Below the pieces are notes generated by a model, which searched no databases, was not told the DNA's origin, and worked only from the letters and a program-made list of their open reading frames with translations. Made by a program: the position numbers and the translations under genes. DNA of 64,000 nucleotides. Origin: Ramazzottius varieornatus (Eukaryota > Tardigrada > Eutardigrada > Parachela > Ramazzottiidae). Positions 10,591 through 23,420 of this stretch are shown in pieces. The stretch covers positions 4,199,158 to 4,263,157 of the forward strand of contig BDGG01000003.1 in the NCBI GenBank assembly GCA_001949185.1, read 5' to 3'. The stretch's first letter is position 1. Every line of letters starts with the position of its first letter.

Positions 10591-11755
10591 CTAGTTATCG
10601 ATGTGATCTTCGGGGTAGTTCTCCAAGTACTCCGCGAGTGTCGGCGGTTCTACCGCAAAGTAGTTGGATGTTTGTGAACCATTCAGGCAAGTGTAACAGT
10701 TCGTCAGTAAAGTGGCTACTCGAAAGTACATTCCGAGAGGCTGGAGACCCAGCTTTAAGTCTTCCGGATAGTTATTGAAGGCAAACAGGTTTCCGACCTT
10801 CCCAAAACCCATTCAACGGAAATCCGAAGCGTCTTCATTGCCGCATTGCAAGCAGTTTCCAACGGAGAAGCATTGTACCTTACAGGACCGATTACTTGGG
10901 GTGTTGACCTGTAGGCCTGGTCGCCGTACAGGTAGTATCCGGTTTCCGGAGTGGATGTCAAAGTCCTGCTCTCTTTCATCATATCAAGAATTTCACTTCT
11001 GTAGAGTAGTTTGGCGTCATGGAAGCTTCCTGGTTCAGGACCGCACATCAGGTACATGATGCCACAAGGTGCCATCACTCCGGTATACTTCAAACCATAT
11101 TCTTCCTTATGCCCGGTGTAGCAAATATTCTGCGTCGCATAGTCCAGAGGCCTGTAAGTCAAGGTAAAGATCTTAAACATAGTTACGGTTCACATAGGAT
11201 CTCAAAGCAAGAATAGAGGCTGTTCCTAGCTTACCGACAGATCTCAATGTTGGTCCCGTGTACAAACCCCGCACATCTGTCGTACGGAGAACCCTTCTGC
11301 GAGACCGCCTCGACCCACAAAATCAATGTATTTGAGCTTATCCAAGGCTGTACGGTAGTACTCAGACGCCAACAGAATTTATCATGGACGTGCTTTAGGC
11401 TCTGGTTGAAGCAGCGAGATAAAACGCTGCGGTTTCTTCCGAACAATTTCTCCAAATCACAAAGACGGTTAGGGTAAGCAAGTCGCCTCAGCAGAATATA
11501 CAGGGCTTCCATTCCCGGAATGACATGCTAAGCGTCGGTATACATAAAATCCGGAAAATCAAGAGCTTCCTTTAGTATCTCAAGTTGATGGCTGGAAAAG
11601 CGGAAGTCTTCCAGGCAGTCTTAGCGAGACAGCTTGTAGAGGTCGAAATCTCCCGGTCGCATCTTGGCTTGGTCTGTCAAACGTCCTAGAATAACCAGCT
11701 CTTCCTCGTCGATGTCCCCTTCCTCACACATGATCACAAGTAACTTCTTATCCAT
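10591..11755 (-). pseudogene. Harbinger transposase (DDE), multiply disabled
   Basis: Read from the ATG at 11755: the N-terminal region has two in-frame stops (after LYKLSR and after MYTDA). A helix-turn-helix region (LEKLFGRNRSVLSRCF) follows, then the catalytic core across a GT-AG intron (11152-11234). The first catalytic aspartate site reads GFVHGT where the family has GFxDGT, so Asp is replaced by His. The second acidic site, YGDQAYR, and the glutamate in SVEWVLG remain. Right after WVLG the frame shifts by one base near 10800, and the conserved ending (NYFAVEPPTLAEYLENY) continues in another frame to 10591. Two stops, one shift and a lost catalytic residue make this a clear pseudogene. 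Confidence 0.87.
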
Positions 11756-12002
11756 ATCGAAAACACAAAGCACGTTCTAGAATACGAAATGAGCAACAGA
11801 AACAGAATAACGGCACGAGTTTCTTTGTTGTGTGCTGAATCTCAAATTCTTGTATTAACTTTACAGCTCGTTTGTCGGTCATTTGGCCGCGCATTTCGCA
11901 ACCTCTGAAAGGCTTCAGCGAAGGGATTTTTGAACTAGGATTTTCAAAAATCCTTAGCGAGCGTTCGTTAAATTCTTCTGCGCAAAACGCAAGGTGTCTA
12001 AT

Positions 12003-13579
12003 GCCGACTAACTACCGGTACGGTATCTTCCGTGAAATAATATTTAAACGAAACCATTGAAGGACGATGATGGGTGTATGGAGGATACTTTGGGTGTTTT
12101 GAGTATAGTGTACTTCGTTTACCTTCCGCACGCATAAATTCAGACACGAGATAGTCAAAACATCACACAAATGATAATTAAATTTTATCCACCTGTTTAC
12201 CAGGTCTGGTTTCTCACCGTTCTTCATAGTTGAACACGGAGTGGTCGATCCAGTTTGTATGTACACGCACGCCGGTAGAGTTTGGGCCAGGCGATTCCAA
12301 AAACAGCGGCACGGAAGTACGTACGTACGTGATTAAGTCAACTGGCTGTAAATTTAAAGCCTGTAATGCACTTCCCGACAATTTTCCACGGTTGAAGTTT
12401 GGCCTTACCGTCGTTTCCGTCTGGCTCAAACTTCATCGGCGTGCATGTACAGCGTATCACGTGCCAGGGAGTTCAGCAATAGCAACAATGCGCTTTTCAG
12501 GTAAAATTTTAAAGAACAGTAGGTCGATGGGTAGTGAAACGAACCGTAAACCACGATTCTAACAATTACGCTTTCGAACCAAAAGTATGCTCGGCCGGAT
12601 CCCGAACCTTAAAAATAGACCCGGGTAAAAGCTAGAGATTTATCAACTTACGCTAACTTACTATAGCGAGAAGTCGGATTTTATGTACGGCAGCCCATTT
12701 ATTTTTCACTACCGTACAGGGCGTGGGCAGCAGTTTGAATCTTTCGAGTTACACAACCCAAAGATTTACAGCTAGGAGGTCTACTCTGGCACCTATATGC
12801 CCGAGGCAGCCAAACCCATCACTAACGCGCTCACGTTGACCTGTGTCGGCGCTGTGCTAAAAAAACCTAGAAGCGTCGTAAGTGCATTAGTGATGGGTTT
12901 GACTGCCTCGGGCATAAAGGTGCCAGAGTGGACCTCCTAGCTGTAAATCTTCCATGGGTTGTGGGTGGAGGAAATTTGACCGGACTTGGAATTACTCACG
13001 GACACCTCTGGCGCGGGTTGATCCAACCTTCAAATCTGGCAAATTAAATCCTGCCGACACGGTTATTGACCTAGGTGACGCAAAACTATTCCGCTTGAAA
13101 AGCTCAATATCCAAACCCCGAGGGAGAAAATCTATTTCGTTATGAACGTCGAAGATCAAAGGGGCTCATGTGGCTTATTAGACTCATGTAAGAACTGCTG
13201 GTGTTGTTGAGCACAATTACGTCACGCCAGAGGGCGCATATGCGTACACGACGCACCGGAAGTTGGCGAGCTCAGTAGCGTTTGTCATCGTCTCGGCCGA
13301 GACGCTTACCCCATAGTGCATTCATAGCAGCGGAAACCAATTAATTTTAAAAACATACAAAGGTTAATAGCTGTTCAGTTTATAAAGTACGATTCGTCAT
13401 CTTCGCTCTTGGGCTTTTGATGACTTGCTTCGCCGGTGGCAGATGAGTTACATTTGCCATATGGTACAGACCGAGTTTTCTAGACTGCCCCATACCGCAT
13501 TGCTCTGGAGTTCAGACTAAAAGCAACGTGTTCGAGAAAATTTGCAGTCCTCTCTTTTCTTGAAAATATAGTTTGCAAA
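12003..13579. other. intergenic with a foldback element, no gene seen
   Basis: Between the Harbinger right flank and the sulfotransferase. A run of acgt units lies near 12318-12332. Small open frames around 12214-12562 show no recognisable motif. The only strong structure is the foldback at 12752-12964. Confidence 0.45.
12752..12964. repeat. 213-base near-perfect foldback (hairpin) element
   Basis: The left arm, 12752-12828, and right arm, 12884-12964, are inverted copies with only a few mismatches. They contain GATTTACAGCTAGGAGGTC, CCCGAGGCAG and CAAACCCATCACTAA. The loop is about 55 bases. The shape suggests a MITE or foldback transposon. No target duplication was identified with confidence. 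Confidence 0.8.
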
Positions 13580-15100
13580 ATGGGCGACTCGAAAATGGGA
13601 GCGCAAAGCAACATCATAACAGCTGATACCGTCACAAAGCCTGCGCCGGTTGTGAAGAAATGGCCCATCGGATATCATCATCCAGATTGGCTGTAAGTCA
13701 TCCGGCCAGATTCTTTTTTACAACTTAAGTAGTAGTGGGTTCGATCGTATTTTGCAGAAAGAGAATCAACGGTACGGACGTACCTTATCCATTCTATGAA
13801 ATCATGGACGAAGTAAGACAGTTTCAAGCTAGGGATGGGGATATTGCGATTTGCACCTTCCCGAAATGCGGAACCACCTGGATGAACGCAATCATTGAAA
13901 TGCTAACGCATGCAGCAAACCCCGAATGTTTGCATGATGGAAAGTCCTTGGAATGGAAAAATCCTTACTTGGAACTGACCGATCCCGACTGGGCGGAAGA
14001 GCGACGCCCGGTTCGTCTTCTTGCCAAACTTCCGCCAGACACGCCGCGGACTTACTTTACCCATTTGGGATACGACGCTTTACCGGAAACTGTGAAGAAA
14101 AATGCAAAGGTACAAACCGACAATACTTTCTCGTTTGAAAAAACATTCTGAAGACCGGCAAACGACTTTCTATCAAGTTGCGTATTTTGCATGTACCTGC
14201 ATACTTGACACCACGGATCTGCATTGTTGATCACCGTGTATGCAAGTGATTGCAGACTGATCTACTCTGCTTGCCAACCCCAGCGCCAGTTCAAACTAAT
14301 CCTTTGGGTTTTTTCATCAGATAGTTTTCGTGGTCCGGAATCCCAAAGATACTATCGTATCGATGTATCATTTCAACCGGTCGCACTATCCACTGCAGTT
14401 CCACGGAGACCTGCAAGAGATGATTAACGGGTTCACCGAGGATCGCGTCACGTACGGACCATTCTTCGATCATACCGCGAGCTATTGGTCCCGTCGAAAC
14501 GACCGAAACATCTTTTGCACATCGTTCGAAGAATTGAGCTTGGTACGTGGAAAATCTGTGCCTTTCCTTCTAGCCGTCTGAAAGTTTCCTATCTTTCAAA
14601 GGACTTCCTTGGCGTCATCCGTCGGCTCGCCAAGTTCTTAGGCAAGGACCTGACCGAAGACCAGTTGCGCACCACCATGTATGAATGCGCCTTCGACCAG
14701 ATGAAAAATAACGATACCGTAAACAAGGCTGCCGTTGGAGCTCGTGGTTACTTTGACTTCAACAAGTCACCCTTTATCCGTGCCGGTAAAACATCTCAAC
14801 CCAGTGTCAAATGTCTCCATAATTTGGAAGGTCGACAACAAACTTGACAGTCTAGTAGTTCCAAGTGACGCACGCTTTCAGCCAAAAACCCTGAAAACGT
14901 GCGCCACTTCGGGAAGCAATTTGGGTAAGTTTGTCTGCCTCCCACTCTCTGTCTCTCTGGTCAACTGACTTTCTTTTCCAGGCAAAGTGGGAAACTGGAA
15001 AACCCACTTCTCGCACGAACAGAATCAACAGGTGGACGACTGGATCAATAAAAATCTACAGAGGCCTGAACTTCAAGGTCTTACTTTTCGTTATGAGTAA
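13580..15100 (+). CDS. cytosolic sulfotransferase (SULT family)
   Basis: Five exons, 13580-13692, 13758-14109, 14321-14542, 14602-14785 and 14982-15100, give about 329 residues. The 5'-phosphosulfate loop is CTFPKCGTTWMN and the 3'-phosphate motif contains VVRNPKD. The C-terminal PAPS site reads RAGKVGNWKTHF, a mild variant of RKGxxGDWK. There is no signal peptide or membrane segment, so the enzyme should be cytosolic. It would transfer sulfate from PAPS to a small alcohol, phenol or amine; the substrate cannot be read from sequence. Intron 2 has a short palindrome and intron 4 a hairpin repeat. A canonical AATAAA follows the stop. The gene converges on the maltase-like gene. Confidence 0.93.
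14186..14258. repeat. degenerate CATGCACCTGCATAC palindrome, sulfotransferase intron 2
   Basis: GCATGTACCTGCATAC pairs imperfectly with GTATGCAAGTGATTGC; it resembles the palindrome family of the HUWE1 introns. Confidence 0.4.
14831..14937. repeat. GCGC hairpin repeat, sulfotransferase intron 4
   Basis: CCAAGTGACGCACG ... CGTGCGCCACTTCGGGAA with partial outer arms. Confidence 0.8.
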
Positions 15101-15139
15101 CGGGAACTGATAAATTACGTCAGACTAACCGAAATATTC

Positions 15140-15145
15140 TTTATT
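15140..15145 (-). terminator. polyadenylation signal of the maltase-like gene
   Basis: TTTATT on the plus strand is AATAAA on the minus strand, 109 bases past the maltase-like stop codon. Confidence 0.6.
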
Positions 15146-15162
15146 CATTCTCCTAATTCTGC

Positions 15163-15168
15163 AATAAA
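15163..15168 (+). terminator. polyadenylation signal of the sulfotransferase gene
   Basis: AATAAA, about 63 bases past the sulfotransferase stop. Together with the opposite signal at 15140-15145 it implies overlapping 3' ends of two convergent genes. Confidence 0.65.
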
Positions 15169-15253
15169 ATTTCAAGTGGCTGGATTTCAGTCATGACAGT
15201 ATTCACTGTATTGACGTAACGATAACGCGGGAAGGTATTGAGTGGAGAAAATC

Positions 15254-18751
<3,498 letters not shown>

Positions 18752-19149
18752 TGTCAAGCGCAAAACTGTACTGAAAACTACGAGCGGAAACACACCTTCT
18801 ACAACCAGAAAGTGAATTTTTGTACATCGACCGTTTGTACCGAATCGGAAAACGAAATTGTCTCGTAATTTCAACGATAAGGTATCAAACAACGGCTTTC
18901 GTTCAGCCTATCAGTTCCAGATACATTTCTTCCCGTTACTGAGTGCCAGCCGACGGTTTGATAAGTTGACAGCGAGTCATCATGAATTCACTTGAGCAAT
19001 TAACATACAGTAACGATAAAAATTTCAAACACAAATTTGTTGTACTCGTACAAATCGAAATTTTCTTGAAAGACGGAATTTGCAATCAGGTTGGGAAGAC
19101 TGAGGGCGAGTTCCACTGACCGGAAGTTGGGCTGAACGACAGGGGACCG
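18752..19149. other. intergenic, no gene seen
   Basis: Lies between the start of the maltase-like gene and the end of POLR3F, both on the minus strand. It presumably holds the maltase-like promoter and the POLR3F 3' end. Confidence 0.45.
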
Positions 19150-20634
19150 CTAAAAGTTGAAGTTGTTGATCCAGTTGTCGAAGTGCGGACAGTCCATCGG
19201 GTTGATGGGACTATCCATGCTGCATAGATTCTTCACCTGTAAGAAGTCGCCCAGTCAGAAAATCAGCTATAGAAACTTCCGCCCTAAAGTCAGATGAGCT
19301 CACAGGACATCCGACACAGGGTATCGCAGCTTCTGGTCTGTCGGATTTCGATGAGTGGTACCGGTATCTGAAAATCGGTCCTTCAGGTTCATTGTATTCC
19401 CTCCGCTCTACTTTTCCCTCTAGCTCTAGCATCTTCATGACAGCTTCGATACTCTCTTCATTTATATCCGCCTGAAAAGTCGATAACGTTTCAAGAAAAA
19501 GCTGGAAAATTTGAAATCCAGTCTTGAATAGCCTAATCTCCTAATGGGAGCTCGGCAAACACATTCGACCGACTGTTTTCCCAAGTGGCGCACGGTCTCA
19601 GTGTTATTCGCTGAAAGCGCGAACCACTTGGGAAAACAACTTTGTCGAGTTTGTTTGCTGAGCTCCTAAATTACCTTCACAATACCGGCTTTGATGACGT
19701 CCTGCAAAACTTCGTCCACCGTAGCTTCGGACTTGTTGAAAGCTATCATTTCATCCGGAAGAGCTCTGGACTTCTCCGCGATGAATTTCTTCATCCGCGA
19801 TTTCAAGAAGACCACTGAGAGTTTACTGACGGCCTCGAAGCACTGCGTGTCGAAGCTTGTGCCGCTACCAAAGACTGTGTGTGTTCCCGCAGCCTACAAA
19901 ATATGAAAAGTAAAGATTCATTGGATAAACTGACGATAGCTCGAAAGAGGTTCTTACTGGATCGTCGAGCTTCAGATGAAACAAGACATAGCTCTTGACG
20001 TGCTGAGTGTTCTTCTGGAGTTTCACGGCTTTTATCAACTGCTTCGACTCTAGTGAAGCCAGAGTTTTAGTAATCTTGGTAGCGGAGAGTTTCGTCTTGT
20101 TTTTGATGATTCGCTGGGCGATCCCTTTCGTTCCAACCTGCTCAATCACATCGTACGTCCGTATTTCGTCTTCGTCTTCGATGGTCGATAGCTTCCTCGC
20201 TATCATCGGATCACGTAGACGAATGCTTGGACGATGTTGCTCATCCTGCTTGACTTGTACTTTCATCTGCCAACAGGTAGTAATTCATAAACCAGGGACG
20301 ATCCAACTAACAAGATTTTATCAGGATTTTCCAATATGAACATACGTACCCCTTTGATCATGCGGTTGACGACGATCTTCAGCTGATCAGATGAAAAATC
20401 CAGGAAGTGCTCCTGTAGCTCGTGCTCTGAAACTTCTCCATTTGCCACAGACCGACACAAATCCTCGATCCTAAAATTGTATAGATGTGAACGATGTAAG
20501 AAACACGAGGAACTCTGCCCACCGGAAACCGGAAACTCATCCACCATTCACTTAACTTACTCTTTCTCCAGAAGATCCAGCTTTGTAGAAGGTGTCCGTG
20601 GCTGTTCTTCTTCAAGCTCCATTAAGCTTGCCAT
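19150..20634 (-). CDS. POLR3F: RNA polymerase III subunit RPC6 (C34)
   Basis: Six exons, 20634-20561, 20470-20350, 20266-19958, 19893-19675, 19471-19304 and 19236-19150, give about 325 residues, near the usual 316. The middle carries the family's tandem winged helices (VIEQVGTKGIAQRIIKNKTK, TKTLASLESKQLIKAVK). The C-terminus keeps the cysteine cluster for the iron-sulfur centre (CVGCPVKNLC ... MDCPHF). RPC6 is part of the Pol III subcomplex that contacts TFIIIB and opens the promoter. Intron 4, between exons 19893-19675 and 19471-19304, contains one of the best preserved hairpin repeats (19546-19667). Confidence 0.95.
19546..19667. repeat. GCGC hairpin repeat, POLR3F intron 4
   Basis: Near full-length copy: GGGAGCTCGGCAAACAC at the left, GAGTTTGTTTGCTGAGCTCC at the right, and core CCCAAGTGGCGCACGG ... 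CGAACCACTTGGGAAAA. Confidence 0.88.
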
Positions 20635-21354
20635 CCTTGTTGATCAGTAGATGACGACAAGATGAGGAGAGGTTCGGAAGGAATGAAGGATGCGACAAGA
20701 TAATTATACTGAATATCAACAGGATAGTTATCGGTTTTCGAGCGAGGTGCTCACTGCGCACGTGGAGCAAATTACGCGCACCATTTGACGCACCTGCTAG
20801 CAGTAACATCCGTGGAAAGACCAGTTATACAAGTGATTGATTCGTTGATTATACTTTGTTGGTGCGTACAGTGTGCGACAAAAATAAACTGTTAAAAATG
20901 GGTGTTGGATGGAGCCAGATCGATAAAGCCAATAAAATTTGCGCATGCAGCAAACTATAATGCTCAGTGGCTGAGTCGTAAGTTAGCTCAGCTGGACTGT
21001 CACGCCCAATTCTAACAGATAATTTTGTTGTACATTGTGTACTCAGTCAATGAGAATTATGTTTTGCTGCATGCGCAAATTTCATTGGCTTTAACCATCT
21101 GGCTCCATACACCCATTTTTAACGGTTTATTTTGTCGTACACTGTACACTGTACACTGTACCCCGGTGTGTGTGTTACGTGCAGCGCAGCTGGACCTGCC
21201 CATTGCGTCAACAAACCTTGCAAGTTGCGACAAAAGATTTCTCTTCAATCTGACCAACGGTCAGCTCTGACCGTCGTCCTCCGCCACTATTCCTTCTCAA
21301 GCCGTCCCGGCTTTCCTTGGCTTCCTATTTCCTAATGTTAACAAGTGCTCCAGG
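20635..21354. other. intergenic between divergent genes
   Basis: Lies between POLR3F (-) and the basic coiled-coil gene (+). Apart from the TA-flanked hairpin element, it holds only a degenerate gcgcac/gcgcacc stretch near 20755-20800 that may be an old hairpin repeat. Promoters of both genes are expected here. Confidence 0.4.
20869..21144. mobile_element. Tc1/mariner-like hairpin MITE
   Basis: The ends are CAGTGTGCGACAAAAATAAAC and its near inverse, each next to a TA (20867-20868 and 21145-21146), as expected for TA-targeting transposons. The two arms, about 105 bases each, pair almost throughout and share AAAATGGGTG, GGAGCCAGAT and TTTGCGCATGCAGCAAA. There is no coding capacity. Just right of the element, CACTGTA is repeated three times. 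Confidence 0.78.
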
Positions 21355-23008
21355 ATGGGTGACTCACGCTCCGACCGCTCCTACAGCTCTTCCGGGACCA
21401 TCCGTGGACACAGCGTACGCTTCTGGACAAGTGCGGTGGATCCTTCAGCTATACGCTGCTTCCCTCGCCTCAAGACGATCAAGTCACACGCTGTTTCCGT
21501 CACTGTTGTTCGTGAGTCACCCGATTTGGAATTGCCCGAAGGTAGGAGAATACTTTCATAAGACTTACCTTAAACTTGGGAGGTCGCTCACTTGCCGTTT
21601 CATCTTTTAGTGACGAATGAGGCAGCCTTTCAACCTGAGCGCGCTTCGACCAGCGTCTCTCACCGTCCCTCGACAGCCGAACTCTTTCAGAAGCCTCTCA
21701 GTCCCATTCGACCACCTCTTCGAAATGGATCCAACAAGAAATCTACTCGTGCTCCCAAAATAGGCAAATCTCCAGCCAACCGAGTGGACCTTCCGCCTCC
21801 GCTTCCAGGTCCAGCGCCACTCGCCAGCGACAAAGAAAGCTGTGCGAGCTTCCGCACGACTCGAACCAGTCTTCCCGACACCATCTTCAGCGAAGCTTCT
21901 TCCAAACGCCCACGTACGTATAGAAGCGCGTATACAAGCCGGCTATTCAGTCAGTTTAAAATGAGAAGCCAAGCACCGAGTCTGGAAGCAGTTCCTGTAG
22001 TTGATAAACCTCTCAGTCCTGAGATAGACCGTTACTCGTTCGATAGTCCCGTGCCTGCAATCATAGCATCTAAACAGTCCAAAGTCGAGGCGAAGAAGAA
22101 AAGCGTGTCTGGTGGGCAAACTATTGCTCAGCGATTAACCTCACGAAAGAGAGACAAAATACCACTTGTCGAGCCTAAGAAGGTATCCGATAAACGAAGC
22201 TACTCTTCGGTGGTAGTTGGCAATAACAGTAAGAAGCGACCGGCAGAGACTTCGAAGGATGGATTTCCCGTCAAGAAGGTCAACAATCCAGTGGCAGCAT
22301 TCAAAATAGCAGCTCTGCCTAGAAAGGGTCGTGTGGAACGTCAGTCCAGCCCGCCAGAAGTTCCTGCCCCGGAAGTACGCGAACCGGAAGGGGCTCCTGC
22401 AAAGAAGGCTGTAGCCTTACAAAAAAGTCCTGCCCCTGTCGCTACAAAGACCGTGGATGAGAACCGCACCCAGATGACGGCTAACCTTGACAAACTGATC
22501 AACAAGATGCAGAACGAAAGGTTGGAGAATTTCTTGAACAGAATTAAAAGGCCGGCAAACGAAACGTGGAAGATCGCCATCTCAAGTAACGCACGTTTTT
22601 GTCATGGTTGGAAGCGTGCGCCACTTCATATACCGATCTTGCACGTTTCGTATGCCGACCTCGCTCTTCATATTGATGTTCATCCTGCCACTCGTTGACA
22701 TCCAATTCATATCCTGCAGTGGGAACGAGTTGGTGCAGAGTGGAATCATCAGGTCGTTGACGGACCTACTGGTGAAGAAGGAGAGGTACGAGGTCGTGAT
22801 GGAAAAGCAACTGACGAAGCTGCAGCAGTCGACTTCCATGATTCTCGAATGCTCCAAGGAGAACTCGAACTTGTAAGCGCAAGATTTCTTTCTAATGTAT
22901 TTGTCTCCAGGTTTACTTTCCGGGACCTATGTTCTTTGCAGGAATCAGCAAATTCGAACTGTGACAAAGAGCCTTCAGGAAAATAATCTGAGTAGCCGTT
23001 CGCGCTGA
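21355..23008 (+). CDS. unidentified basic, Ser/Pro-rich protein with C-terminal coiled coil
   Basis: Exons 21355-21541, 21611-22520 (or to 22550), 22720-22872 and 22942-23008 give about 438 or 448 residues. The N-terminal two thirds are low complexity, rich in Ser, Pro, Lys and Arg, with short motifs such as KPLSPE and LSPIRPP that look like proline-directed phosphorylation sites. The C-terminal about 100 residues form a likely coiled coil (LDKLINKMQNERLE ... LTDLLVKKERYEVVMEKQL). The donor of the second intron is ambiguous. GT at 22521 and GC at 22551 give the same phase, and the second lies exactly at the edge of a hairpin repeat. The composition would suit a nuclear or cytoskeletal scaffold, but the family is not recognised. 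Confidence 0.68.
22551..22661. repeat. GCGC hairpin repeat at an exon edge of the basic coiled-coil gene
   Basis: Outer arms GCCGGCAAACGAAACGT and CACGTTTCGTATGCCGACC; core CAAGTAACGCACG ... CGTGCGCCACTTC. Its first bases may serve as a GC splice donor. Confidence 0.85.
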
Positions 23009-23420
23009 CTGCGGAAACGTGGTAAATTTTCCTTTGAATATCAGATATTTTATCGTCCCGTTTAACAGAGGAGAGTTGGAATATTTCCGGCGCTCAGTGG
23101 AGACTACTTCCTTGTTGGATGAATCATCCTGTGAGCCTTTCTTGGTTGCCTTTCCGGTTGGTTTCATAGAGTAAGATTTTCTGACCTAACTGTTCCTTTC
23201 GTCTTCCTCACTTCCTTGTTGAGTTTAGGCTTCTACTCAAGTTTCTGGTTATAAAATTAGTCAAGCTAGTTAAGCGCGCGTAATCTGCGAATATTATTGC
23301 GAATGACACAACTGCGTATACTGACTACAAAATAATTCAACGATAATATTAAATATTACTAATAATGTCAAAGAGAGGAATCAGTTTACGAGCCAGCTAC
23401 AACCTGTCACCAAGAAAATC
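23009..23420. other. intergenic between convergent genes, no gene seen
   Basis: AT-rich 3' flanks of two convergent genes. No RNA gene or element was seen. Confidence 0.45.

Larger units (their letters stand above)
9174..11999. mobile_element. PIF/Harbinger DNA transposon, decayed
   Basis: The ends are terminal inverted repeats of about 23 bases, beginning AGACACCTTGCGTTTTGC at 9174 and ending with its inverse at 11999. They are flanked by a 3-base duplication, AAT, at 9171-9173 and 12000-12002. A 3-base target duplication and two convergent genes, a Myb-like DNA-binding protein (+) and a DDE transposase (-), are the hallmarks of PIF/Harbinger. Both genes carry disabling mutations, so the copy is not autonomous. 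A subterminal hairpin lies at 9271-9318. The total length is 2826 bases. Confidence 0.88.

Noticed and set aside
12214-12562. Overlapping open frames of 70-110 codons downstream of the Harbinger element
   Set aside because: No domain, no splice support, and similar-sized frames occur on both strands.
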